Below, in pieces: positions 11,201 through 23,241 of a stretch of DNA of 64,000 bases. A program made the position numbers and the translations under genes. A model generated the notes under the pieces. That model saw nothing but the letters and a program-made list of their open reading frames with translations. It had not been told where the DNA came from and made no database searches. Source of the stretch: Anthopleura xanthogrammica (taxonomy: Eukaryota; Cnidaria; Anthozoa; Actiniaria; Actiniidae); contig OZ025210.1 of NCBI GenBank assembly GCA_964019055.1, positions 3,849,047-3,913,046 of the forward strand, given 5' to 3'. Position 1 is the stretch's first letter. Every line of letters starts with the position of its first letter.

Positions 11201-12832
11201 TTGGTCTGGCTTGGTGGTGCTTTGCCTAGCTGTAAAATTCCTCTGCGCATTTTCTTCCGATATGGGTTGGGTAGTGGTAAATGGATTGCTTATCATTAAT
11301 GTCATTCAAAGGGGTCGTGCCGTGGGTTGGGCCAGCCCAGGGGCAGGGTTACAGGGTTAGCCAGGATTACCTAGGGGGGGGGGGGGGAATCACTGCAATG
11401 GGCAAATACTTCAAAACTTCCCCTATTTTTGCACACACACATACACCCTATATTTACCTCAGCTTCCCCAGCTGCATTGACAACTTCAAAGCACGTGTTC
11501 TTGAGCCCATCTTTACATTTCTGTTTAGTGTAAGTAGTTTGACCAGGGGGGACTAGAGAACACAATAAACAACATCAATTAGTTACGATTTGATAATTTT
11601 GTTGAGCAGTGCAGTTGAGTTGAGCTAAAACTTTTCTTGCAACACACTAACCTTTGAAATAGAGGTAAAAATCCGCGTGGAAAGTGCCAGCCTTCAAATC
11701 CACTGAGTGAAGATTCATTAGGTACAACGCTATTTCGACGTAAACAGTTTTTTGCTCACTTACAATTTCGGGACATTTTTCATAGTAATACCTGAAAAAA
11801 TCGAAAGATACTGAACAACAATCTTTCAAAAATCCTTGAAGAGCTGCAAGAGTCAATGAAACATTAACATCAAATTCACACCGACGCAGTGTTCGTTAAA
11901 ATATGGGAGTTTCTAGTAGCCATCCCCTTTGCCTTTCACCTCTGTAGAGCAAAACAACTTTACTTAAAATACGTGTTGAAAAATAAACATCACGCAAATA
12001 TTTATTGATAAGATTTAAAAAAAATATTTTCAAACAAATTCATTATTTGAAGTCCAACAAGATAAAAACAACGGGGAATTTCGTACACAGGTTGTGTGAT
12101 ATTTTCTTCGCAAGCTGGAAAAGATATCACACAAGTTCGGTTAGCAGTCTGCAAGACAGCACATCTTGCCACACACTTGCCACCAAGTTTTCAGAATATT
12201 CAAACCTGTTCTCATTAACCACAGTAACCAGAAAGACTTTATTGAGATTTAGAAAAAACGTTATTTAAAAAAAAATTAAACTCGATTCTCAACGAAATAA
12301 AATTTAGCTAAAGCGCTTATTACGAACTACAATCTATTTTTCATGATCAAAATTGCGAAATCCTTTGGCTGAAAAAGGAAAGATTAGGCCTAACCAATGC
12401 GAATCAAATCAGCAGTCTTCGATAATTTTGAAATCAAACAATTATACTTTACATAAATAATTTTGTGGAGTAAAATGAAAGATGGAGATATCAATGTCAC
12501 AACACAAGAACCGTGAAACGTTATCGTCAAAATACTAAATCAACTCACCATTCATTTCTACACTCATAACCTTTCTTAACTCCACCAAGAGCTCCAGGAA
12601 TACAAGAAGCACAGTTCGTACAGTTCTCTAGAGAGTGAATAGCTCCAGGTTTATGGCAGTGATCTCCACATCCATCACAAAATCCACAGTTGCCATCACT
12701 CAAACACCACGAGCAGTTTCTTCCTCTTTGAGTGCAAATATCTTCAACCTCGGCTTCCGATGTAAAAAGCTGAATCGACACGAAAAATGCCACAACTAGA
12801 CAGAGTGTATTGAGCTCTTTCCAGTACGCCAT
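8235..12832 (-). CDS. Cys-less pentameric ligand-gated ion channel homologue with N-terminal PSI-like domain
   Basis: Predicted plasma-membrane channel subunit. Exons from the start: 12549-12832, 11652-11791, 11458-11552, 11010-11083, 10680-10758, 10502-10608, 10122-10239, 9784-9842, 9543-9606, 9051-9194, 8493-8623, 8235-8409. Total 1470 nt, 489 residues, all junctions in phase. The signal peptide is CLVVAFFVSIQLFTSE. Next is a region with 11 Cys (RNCSWCLSDGNCGFCDGC) resembling a PSI domain. The ligand-binding-like domain has VDLKAGTFHADFYLYF and, where the Cys-loop should be, NYPYDNQTLRIVIQD, so the central Pro is kept but both cysteines are absent. M1 is FFKIFLPPLFIVVV; M2 is RLWIDGSLLVSAVMF, then TPDTPELTLADRF leads into M3. 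Two more hydrophobic segments follow. The layout resembles bacterial GLIC/ELIC-type channels. The last exon may instead splice at GAG|GTAAAA (8263). Ligand unknown. Confidence 0.82.
8793..8925. repeat. CCGTGCCGTG-type GC-rich repeat element
   Basis: It starts near GACACGGGTACGGCGG and ends with CCGTGCCGTGACCGTGCCGT, lying in AT-rich intron DNA. The same GC-rich blocks occur near 23750, 27225, 29540, 53005 and 55595, often in opposite orientation at the two ends of about 130 bases, like imperfect terminal inverted repeats. Confidence 0.6.
9666..9723. repeat. Perfect 25-base palindromic arms with 8-base loop
   Basis: TTCTTACTGCGCATGCTCGA plus CGAAA is followed by CATTATTA and then the exact reverse complement. 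It is a very short, probably recent foldback element in a channel-gene intron. The arms contain the NRF1-like string TGCGCATGC. Confidence 0.85.
9945..10110. repeat. Dispersed repeat, family shared with 62905-63130
   Basis: Blocks CCCCGTGCAACA, GCGCGACTTTGTT, AAGTAGAAGC, TTTCTACTCT and GACAATGAAAATTT occur in the same order at 62980-63060. Its end abuts the M1 exon of the channel gene (donor at 10121). Confidence 0.65.
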
Positions 12833-13509
12833 ATTTAAGAGGGTATTTATCTTTTCTCGTGTTTTGAAGAGGTTAATATCTATCTTCTTCTCGCCATTTT
12901 GGTCTACGAGATTTATTTTTTGCTGACTTTCGTGCGCTTGCGCAGTACGCAGTTCAATGATGTCAATGCTCGTTTCTGATAGGCTGATCAACCATCAGAA
13001 CTTTCCCCTCAGTTTTGGTCAAACTTTTCAGATTTCTTCAAAAAACTCGTAAATTTGCAATATTTCATTAATTCTTGCGAATCTCTGCCTAACAAAGCAT
13101 TATATTTGCGTTACAAAGAAGCTGTCTTATCCACGGAACAAGTTTCGTCAATAATTAATGAGGAAAATTCGTAACCCGTATTTTCCTTTGTGGAGACAAC
13201 AGGTCAAGATGGTTCGAGCATAGTAGAAACTTTATAAAAAGAATTCTTTAAAACACAAAATGATTTGTTTTCAACATTCTATTTTACTCAAATATCAAAT
13301 ATATACATTATAAATGAATAAATTTATATATATATTTTTTCCTTTGATGCGCTCAAATGATTTCACTTACGTAAGACGATTCAACCGAATTATTCACTCG
13401 TTGTAAACAATCTTCGTCAATTAAGTTTCAAGTACATTCTTTCTAAATATACTAACCACTGGTCTGGTTTTGTGGTAAATCTGATTATTATTATCTCAGC
13501 ACGAGTTTA
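12833..13509. other. Gap between channel gene start and NUFIP1 stop
   Basis: About 680 bases, the only space for the channel gene promoter, since NUFIP1 ends here in the same orientation. The sequence is AT-rich with a TATATATA stretch at 13325-13336. The channel frame stays open upstream to a methionine codon at 12991, but a signal peptide begins at 12832, so the extra 53 residues are probably 5' untranslated sequence. Confidence 0.5.
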
Positions 13510-16500
13510 TCAAGCGGAGGGTATATCGTTGTTTTCTTGCAGAACAGCGTCAAAGAAATTCTTTTTTACGATGTATCGAATGCACTGCAGGATAACATTA
13601 CTTTCGTGTCGAATTTCTGGAGCCAGCAACTGTAGAGAAAAAGCGATATTTTTACAAATTTGATGCAAGGTTACGATGTACTTTGGGTGGAGTCGGGTCA
13701 AAACAATTGACATCTTCGCGGGCCCTGATTTAGAGGGGAGGGGTGGGGATACCCGGTATAGGGGAAAGCACCTGTGATGGTCAGGACCCACTTCTGTTCC
13801 TATTGTCAACATCTTATTCTCAAGAGAATGAAAAGTGGTCTAGAATGGGAAAACATTATGTCCAAGCCGAAAACGTCTATTATCTATATTATTCAGTATT
13901 GCAAAACCTCATTTTGACCCCATGTTACATTAGTATAGTACCCAGATTCCCTTTCAAAGATTCTAGATTCACCCTTATGTACATATCCAATTGCAATATT
14001 TTTATACAGCAGTGTTATTTGTAAAAACTGAACAATTATATTCACCTTTTCTAATAGGGTAGGCTTTCTCTTTGCTTTTTTTATCATATTCTATAAAAAA
14101 CAAAATAAAGTATCAATACATTTATATGCAATGACACCAGCATTAATGATTAGTGTCATTATACAGGCCCATAGAAAGGCCAAAAGTATTTTCAATTAAA
14201 ATGGGGAATTGCACCTGTCAGGTCTCTCCCCTTCCTATGGGCCTGCAATAACTGTCTGTCCTCATCATTACCATGACCATCATCACTATTATCATCCCGA
14301 TCTTTACTCATCATATTCATCAACAGCTCACTATCAACATCATCCCTACCAACACCACCACCACCACCATCATCAACATTTCCTACATCACAATCACAAG
14401 GCTTTATGAGACTCTCAAAACTTTTGAAAGATTTAAAAATAGATTCTTAATTACCCTTTTTCCTTGTTCTCTAGTTCTTTTTCTTCTTCTAGGAGTTGAA
14501 TTTGAAGGCTTTGTCACTATATTTTCTTTCACTGTTGGGCTGTCCTCTTTCTTGATGCTAGATGACTTATCTTCTTTATCATTATTGTTGTTAATCTCTG
14601 ATGAAACAATTTTGTTAAAAATATATTCAGTCAAGTGCCATCCACTCTGGGAATTCATAGAAAAAAATGTATATTGCCATATGACAAACAAAAGATTTTT
14701 AGGGGATGTAAAATATAACCCATATCCTCAAACAACATGTTCTTTTCTCTAACCCATAAGCTTCAGCTAAAAATACCCCCTAAAACAGAGAGCTTATGAA
14801 GTGACAAGAGATGTGTGTACTAGTGACCAGCAACTAGCTGGACGAGGTAACAATATCATTTAAGCCTCTATCTTCTAACTAGCTTCCCAGACCCATACCT
14901 AGAAGGTGCAAGGGATGTATCTGCACAGGGCCCAAAGATCCGCATTTTGGTACTCAAGGTCCAACATTTAGACTGCAGTCAGTTAAAGTAAAAAAATACT
15001 TATAAAGTTTTCACTTATAGATTTTTTTTTTCTTTTGGTTTAGCACTTTTTGATTAAGCATTTTTTTGGCAATGCAAAATGGTCACATTTTTGCCTGGAT
15101 TTGGTCCACTTTGGCCTTGGTTTCACCCCACCATGGAAAGTCCTGGGTATGGGCCTTGCCATCTACGTTGCATGAAATACTCACCAGTTTGTGTGCTTTC
15201 CTCATCATCGCTTGACATGTCACCATATGATGCACATAAAGACATTAGTGCTGAAGTACTTTCAAGTGTGGGATCTGGGGTAGAATCTGGCTTTTGCACT
15301 TCAGATATTTGTTCAGTTTTAACAACCACACTGTCACCTAAAGAAAGAACAACTTGCAACATGAAAGTTATGTACGCATAAATGGAGATCTAAAAAAGAC
15401 AGAATGAAGATTGTTCTAATTCCTCCAAGTTATTCAATTCAGAAGAAAATCAGGAAAATCAATTGTAGAAAATTTTTAAGGATTAGATTCTCCCTGGCAT
15501 AAGCTTCATACACAGACCCTGTCTAACAGGTATGAGGAAAGACAACTACTCTTATGAGCAGTTGACAACAGGGTCTGCATATGCCTCTTGGGCTTCTTCT
15601 GTAATAATTGAGAATCAGGCCTAATAGCAATAAACCTAATGGCAGGTTTTCCATTTCAGACAATATGTCAATCCCTTGAGTATTATTTCTTTTGTTTCCA
15701 AGAATGCTTGAGAAAATACACAGTGGGATGAAAATCAAACAAAGAATTGGTCTGAAATGGGAAAAAATGTGGAAGAAAATAATTTCACATGGCTGGAGAA
15801 GAAGACTTACTATGCCCATCTTCCTCACTAAGCAGTACTAGCGACAGAGGGTCACCATCTTGTGACTGGAATTTTTTCTCAGATGATTCACATTCCTTTC
15901 CTGTTTGACAGCTGTTTTGACTACTCTGTTCATGGTTCTCACAATATACTTTCTCATTTTGATTAGGAAATCTTCTATTGTTTCTATGGTGATGTGGACC
16001 TCTTTTCTGGTGGTTTTGGAATCTTTGGTTCTTTCCTCTGTATCTATTGGAATAAAAAATGAGACTTTACAAGATAGAAAATAAATACTGTTTAAGTGCT
16101 AAAATGATTCCTTGAAGGGCTATGAATGTAACCATTTATTTTTTAATATTCAGCCCAATAAATGTCAATGAAATTCATGCAAGTGGTGATGAAGGGTGGT
16201 GGTTGGGGAAGGCAACACAGGCAGGGAGTTCCAGCTGTATAACTGAAAATTTTTGGGTAGTCAAATGAAACAAGATGGAACCTCTCTTTGCAGAAAGACT
16301 GGATGCTTTTGGGGAAGACATAGCAAAGGTTCATTGGGTACCTTTGAACCGGTCCCTATAGACCTCTTTCCCTTGGATGTAATGTTTTCCCATTTCAGAC
16401 CATCCGTCATTCTCTTGAGAATAAGATAATTTCTTTGATTTGTTTATGTAAGTGACACATGGTTTGAAATGGGAAAACATTTCCCCAAAGGTAAATAGAT

Positions 16501-18300
16501 ATAATTTCAGCCCAGCATTTGCTATAATGTGGGAAAAGCACCTCTAACAATGAAACATTGACATTTGTTTGTGAGGTGACCCCTACTCAAAATGATAGAC
16601 CTGCTCCTGTGCTTTGCAGTGACAGTATTAACAGTATTAACAATACACCAACCTGAATGTCCTGTCCTGTGCCACTTGTCCCTTATCCCTTTTCTCTTTA
16701 TCCTCAGCCAACTTCTTTTCAACATTTGCAACTGTTGGATATTTTCTACAGAAGAAACAAAATCAATGATCATTAAAACCCTTGTAAGAAAAGTTTCATC
16801 ACTTGAAGTAATTCATTTTCATGCTGTAATGTAAGAGACCTGGAGGAATCCAGGAAATAGTCACATAAAATACATACTTTTTTCTTTCTTCTCTCCATTT
16901 TTTTATTTGTTCAGGTGTTTCTAAGACAATCCTCATTCTCCCTTCAGCATGGTTCTAAAAATAAAATGGTTAGTTAGGCACTAAAGAATATCTTAGAAGC
17001 TGGTATCAATAGATGTCATTTCTGCATTTGTGTAGAATTTTTACCAGTTGAATGGCAAGCAAGTTTTCAATAGAAATGGGCATGGGCGATTGATCATGGA
17101 GGGGAGGGTTTGTCATTCGCTGAAGTACAGTAATGAAATTCATGAGATGCATTCAGCTGATTGATACCAAGCAATACAGTAGGTACGGCTTTTCTGAGCT
17201 AGGAAACATGGTGCATCTTGGTCTAGTTTGAGTACAAACATCTTTTGTTTACAAGGTCTTAGTATTGTTTGCTTAGACCAGAATGCACTTTATTTCTAAA
17301 ACTCCGAGAAGGCCTAAAAAGTTTTTTACCTGGATATGATGAAGTTTAAGGACCTTTCTAGATGCTTGGAATGCACATCCCTCTTGTTCACACTAGACAA
17401 TGGATTAAAAGAATTATCAGAGGTGTGCTCAAACTCTTAGTTTAATTATGGTGGGGTGATAATATTATGGGTAGTATGGGTGGCGTAAGCTGCTAACACG
17501 TCGTCTTTTACCACTGTGGTTCCAAAGATTCGGGTCACTGGTTCAAGCCCTGCGGACACCATATGTGAATTGAGTTTGTTTGATGTGTTGTTCTTTCCTA
17601 TGCTATGAGGGTTTTCCAGGTTCATCCGGTTTCATCCCTCCGTAAAAATCAACATGTGAGTTGAGCGTTGTGTGCATAGAATATTGAATGTAGTGGTAGT
17701 GTGTGTGTGTGTGTGTAAGTGAAAAGTGTCCTCAATTATTGTGAAGGTCCTAGAACGACTAGAGACTTAAAGAAAGATATTTTCTTAATATCATTATCAT
17801 CATCATCATCCACACTGCAGACATTACCTTAACATGTGTAGCGAGATGAGTATCAAGTATCTGTTTTGTATTGAAAGATCTTTCACAAACTTCACAAGAA
17901 TACTCCTGCACTGATTTCTCTGTTGATCCGTCTCTCCCTCTACTATCATTATTATGTTCAATCTAAAAAAAGTCAGGCATCAACATCAGACTGGATCACA
18001 CAAAATGACTAAAATAGCTACGATATATTATTGTAGAGGAAAATTATTGCTTACATTGGTTATATATGGTTGTTGCTGCCTTGGATGAAACTGCTGGTTG
18101 TTATTGAAAGTAGAACCTCCATAAAGTGAAGCCCTTGCATGTACAACTGCTTGATTCAATGGAATATAATTCATCCCTGGCATGAACGGTGCAAAAGGAC
18201 CTCGTGGAGGAGCTGCCATATTCGCCATATTCTGCATTAAAAAATCTCCATTTATGTGATTTGGCGGTGTATTCCAGTTCGGTGGAGGAAGACGATACAT
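13510..18300 (-). CDS. NUFIP1: NUFIP1, nuclear FMRP-interacting protein 1
   Basis: RNA-binding nuclear protein that helps assemble box C/D snoRNPs. Exons from the start: 18055-18300, 17828-17962, 16878-16954, 16653-16745, 15811-16043, 15185-15337, 14455-14646, 14046-14090, 13510-13629. The N-terminus is Pro/Asn/Met-rich. A C2H2-like finger follows: YSCEVCERSF then LDTHLATHVK. The hallmark NUFIP motif is ETPEQIKKWREERKKKYPTV with ANVEKK. The C-terminus, LLAPEIRHESNVILQCIRYI and VKKNFF, matches human NUFIP1. Phase is kept except between 15185 (leaves one base) and 14646 (needs none). A small exon of 3n+2 bases is probably missed there, or a different donor is used. Confidence 0.85.
14164..14400. 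repeat. Small inverted repeat and CAT/CAC microsatellite in NUFIP1 intron
   Basis: CAGGCCCATAGAAAGG at 14164 is mirrored by CCTTCCTATGGGCCTG ending near 14247. Imperfect ATC/CAC trinucleotide repeats follow to about 14400. No coding signal is seen in this intron (14091-14454). Confidence 0.6.
16358..16499. mobile_element. MITE of the TAGACC family
   Basis: The left end is TAGACCTCTTTCCCTTGG and GTAATGTTTTCCCATTTCAG. The right end carries the mirror image, TTTGAAATGGGAAAACATTT then CCAAAGGTAAATAGATA. It lies between NUFIP1 exons 4 and 5 and belongs with 7780-7966. Confidence 0.7.
17475..17700 (+). repeat. tRNA-type SINE, diverged, followed by (GT)n
   Basis: GGTGGCGTAAGCTGCTAAC looks like a decayed A box, and GGTTCAAGCCCTGCG is a clear B box. 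The body ATGAGGGTTTTCCAGG is shared with the SINEs at 2494 and 25832. A (GT)n tract at 17700-17718 ends it. Confidence 0.65.
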
Positions 18301-18721
18301 GGTGCACTTATTAATTGACTAAAGCTAAGCGATACGAGGCTGATAACTTTGATTTTGAACTATTAAACGAACTAAATGTCAACCATGTTGGAACTTGCAA
18401 CACGTGCAGCAGGGAGCCTGGGGAGAATATCAGTGTAAATAAACCACAGGTAACCCAGAATCAAAAAATAAACGAAACAAGAAATAGTGGGGGTGGGGAT
18501 GGGGGTGGGGATGAGGCAATGGTTCTTTCACATTAACCAGCCTCAGATTTATGAAGCAATTCCGAGAAATCCCATTTAAATATTTTATTCAAATTCCCAT
18601 AAAACAACAACAATGACAGAAGTGGATTGAAAAAAAGATCATTTTCCTATTTACAATTATTGTGTTGGTTTTACTTTTTTCATTACATAACCAATTTTGC
18701 CATTCATCTCAAAACCACTGT

Positions 18722-20194
<1,473 letters not shown>

Positions 20195-20566
20195 TCCTCT
20201 AAACCAGAGATATAGAAAACTTCATTTAACGAAGTCAAGAAACAGCTGTGTTATACGTTAGTGATAGTGAATGTAATGGTGGTCTTTAAATTTCCAGGCA
20301 AAACCAAAAACCACAGGTAATCCAAAATAGTAAAATCTGCCACAGGGAGCCCGAACAAGAACGAAAACTATAAAATCATTCCTTCTCAATTTTTCAACCC
20401 AATTATAAATATATTTTAATTAAAAAAAAGTCAAGCATGGATTCTTAATACCCCGGGAAGTAGTTAATTAGATTTTTCCCTATTAAAATAAGAAAATGTT
20501 TAATTATTGATGTCACGTTACTGTGTTTATGTTTCCCAGGCCCTTTGACCGTTTTAGGAATCAGAA
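20195..20566. promoter_or_regulatory. Bidirectional promoter, SOCS-box gene / B3GALT6
   Basis: The two start codons point away from each other 372 bases apart, so both promoters must lie here. The region contains AAACCACAGGTAATCC at 20309 and CCACAGGGAGCCC at 20340, a motif repeated elsewhere near gene starts. No TATA box in a clear position. Confidence 0.6.
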
Positions 20567-21845
20567 ATGGTTTCCACGTCTTGTCGGAGGCTGATTTTTA
20601 AATACGTTTTATTGAAACCCTTGAGGGCCTTATTTGCTTTATTTGTTATAGTTGTATTCCTTATTATCATTTTTGCTGGAGACCCTGATTTAGATCGTAA
20701 TAGGATCAAAAAATTTCAAAGAGATGAGAAGACAGTGGACAAAGAAACTTTTGAACCAAAGCTCAAGGAACTTGAACCTCAACGAGACCAAAATGATCAA
20801 ACGAGCCCACCTAAAACAAGGATTTTTCTATTTATTATGATACTTACTTCACCCAAAGGGACAGAACGAAGAGATGCTATCAGAAATACTTGGCTTAAGC
20901 TGGACAATTCAGGACAGTACATGGCAAAGTTTATTATTGGAGGGAAGTCTCTTACAAAATCAGAACTTGACATGGTCGAAGCAGAAAACAAGAATTATAA
21001 AGATTTAATAATCATTTCAGACTTGAAGGATGGTTATCATGAACTGTCCAATAAAGTCTTACAAGGTTTCAGATGGATTGATCAACATATAGATTGTTCT
21101 TATGTTCTTAAGGCAGATGACGACTCCTTTGTCAGGGTAGATGCTGTGCTCTCAGAGCTGGAAGGACAGACAGATCATGAAGAGACAAAGGATCATCTTT
21201 ATTGGGGATTTTTTAGAGGAAATGCTAATGTCAAGCGTAGAGGCCAATGGGCAGAGAAGAAATGGGTTTTATGTGACCGCTATCTTCCTTACGCAAATGG
21301 CGGCGGCTATGTATTGTCTAGTAAATTGATTCACTTTATTAGCAAGAACTGGGATTATTTCCAGTTATACAATAGTGAAGATGTCTCTGTAGGTAAGAAA
21401 TCAAGGGCACATTGGATTTTTGGGGGGAAGGGTGGGGCTGGGTGGCTTGGCAACTGGGCCCAGTTTCCTCTCTTAACCTACCCAATCCACTACCTAGTAG
21501 AGCATGCCATGCACCGATCCAACATCAATCATACCTTTATTGGGTTTTTTAGATTTCATGATCATTTATATAAATACCTTGTTTTGCTTAGGAACATGGC
21601 TGGCACCAATCAAAGTACATCACCTTCATGACACACGCTTCGACACAGAGTATCGTTCACGTGGTTGTAACAATCTACACATTGTGAGCCATAAACAGAG
21701 TATTCAAGATATGTATAGTAAATATGAGAGTTTACAAAAAACTGGTAAACTTTGTGAGGAGGAAGAAGAAATTCGTAAGTCTTTTGAATATGACTGGAAG
21801 GTTCCTCCATCACAGTGCTGTAAACGACAGTTTGGACTTCCATAG
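20567..21845 (+). CDS. B3GALT6: Beta-1,3-galactosyltransferase 6
   Basis: Golgi type II enzyme that adds the second galactose of the glycosaminoglycan linkage tetrasaccharide (GT31 family). Two exons, 20567-21392 and 21592-21845, give 359 residues. The membrane anchor is about residues 20-38 (ALFALFVIVVFLIIIFAG). Family motifs in order: RRDAIRNTWL, YVLKADDDSFVRV with the metal-binding Asp cluster, YANGGGYVLS, and NSEDVSVGTWLAP, which is rebuilt only by splicing across the intron. The ending HDTRFDTEYRSRGC and CCKRQFGLP is typical of B3GALT6. Reading through the intron gives a false stop after 354 codons. The donor GTAAGA and acceptor TTGCTTAG are good. Confidence 0.93.
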
Positions 21846-23241
21846 TTTACAATCAAATATTCCAAAGGAATATCAAGTTTGTGCAGCATACTCTATGCAG
21901 TTAATTTATTGGTAAGTGATACTCTTTACAGCTTCAGAGTTCTATTGGTAAAGTCAATAGCAGCTAGGTTATAATGTACTGTAGCTAACTGAAATAGCTA
22001 ATTGAAAATAACAAAGTAAGAGGGGGCCTAACATACATTTATAGATTCATGCTATTGTGCATATTAATATCCCATTCCACTTGTGCATGTTTTCCCATAT
22101 TTCTACATGCGCTTGTTTTCCCATTCCATTTGTGCATATCATTTTCCCATTCCTCTTGTGCATAATGTTTTCCCATTTCAGACTAATGTCATTCCTTTAA
22201 CCATAAAATTATTTTCTTTAATTAAAAAAAAATAAAGAAATGATACTAAAGGGAATGACACTTGATTTGAAATGGAAAATAGTAGATTAGACCAATTTTA
22301 GAATAGAGGCTTTGCAACATCACGTGATGGCAGCCATGACAATTAAGAGGCACAGCAATAGAGCCTTTCCCCCCTGGGAAACTGAATTCTTTCTCATGTA
22401 AATCAGATTAGACCAGAATCAATTGTTCCTGCCTCATCATGTGATGGTGCACAGCCTCTATAGTATAATATTAATAAATCATTATTAAGAAAGAGTTCAG
22501 ACCAAAAGTACATTTTATTATTTATTTTTGAAAATTTTCAAATATTCATCTAAGAATGTTGTAAACACATAATAATAATCTATGCTGAATTATAAAGAAT
22601 ATGTCCATCTTTTGTTACGCAACATCATAATAAATTTAGAGCACCATTGTGATCCTAATATATTCTAGATCTGCTTTTTTAAAGAGGATTTCGAATATTA
22701 TAACCGGTGTAATATTAACTTCAATAAATTTACTTAAAAGATCTAACAAATGTTGTGAGTGTCTTAACATGCACATATATACATGTACAGTATATAATAT
22801 ACTACATCTTTAAACCACTTTAGTTACTGCATGTATTAATTTTCTACAATAACATCAATCTTGAATAATTTCACAAATAATATTTCCTAAATAATATACC
22901 TCTTTCTTAAAACAAACTGAGTCTATTTACCTGCAGTAAGAATGAAATGACAATACCAGGCGTATTTTGAATTTTTCTCATAAACGTGTAAAAATATTAT
23001 ACAAATAAATTAAATTTCTCTGACTATGAATTCCAACGATATGAGATTTTTTTATTTAAACTTGCTTCAATAAGCCGAGGTATCAATACGCCCTGAAAAA
23101 CTTATAGAAGTGGAATTTAATATGCTTCAGTTTTTCTTGTGAGCAAAAACATTGAATCAGATATGCCCAGGCTTATTGAAACAACTGGTTTTCTTTCGAA
23201 TAAAAATATTAATAACAATATCCATCTGAAAATATTTTTTG
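21846..23241. other. Convergent gap between B3GALT6 and the RapGAP-BTB gene
   Basis: AT-rich sequence with no supported gene. A diverged copy of the GTCTGAAATGGGAAAACATT family lies at 22060-22290, where short variants of TTTTCCCATTCCACTTGTGC are repeated four times before it. AATAAA signals at 22630 and 22725 and at 23200 (minus) could end either gene. Confidence 0.55.
22060..22290. repeat. Tandem TTTTCCCATTCC-STTGTGC units plus MITE remnant
   Basis: The units CCCATTCCACTTGTGCAT, CCCATTCCATTTGTGCAT and CCCATTCCTCTTGTGCATAA are repeated. They precede GTTTTCCCATTTCAGACTAA, whose mirror TTTGAAATGGAAAATAGTAG ends the element near 22285. Confidence 0.6.

Noticed and set aside
14209..14752. 159-codon plus-strand frame opposite NUFIP1
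   Set aside because: It covers a trinucleotide repeat and the antisense of an in-phase NUFIP1 exon.
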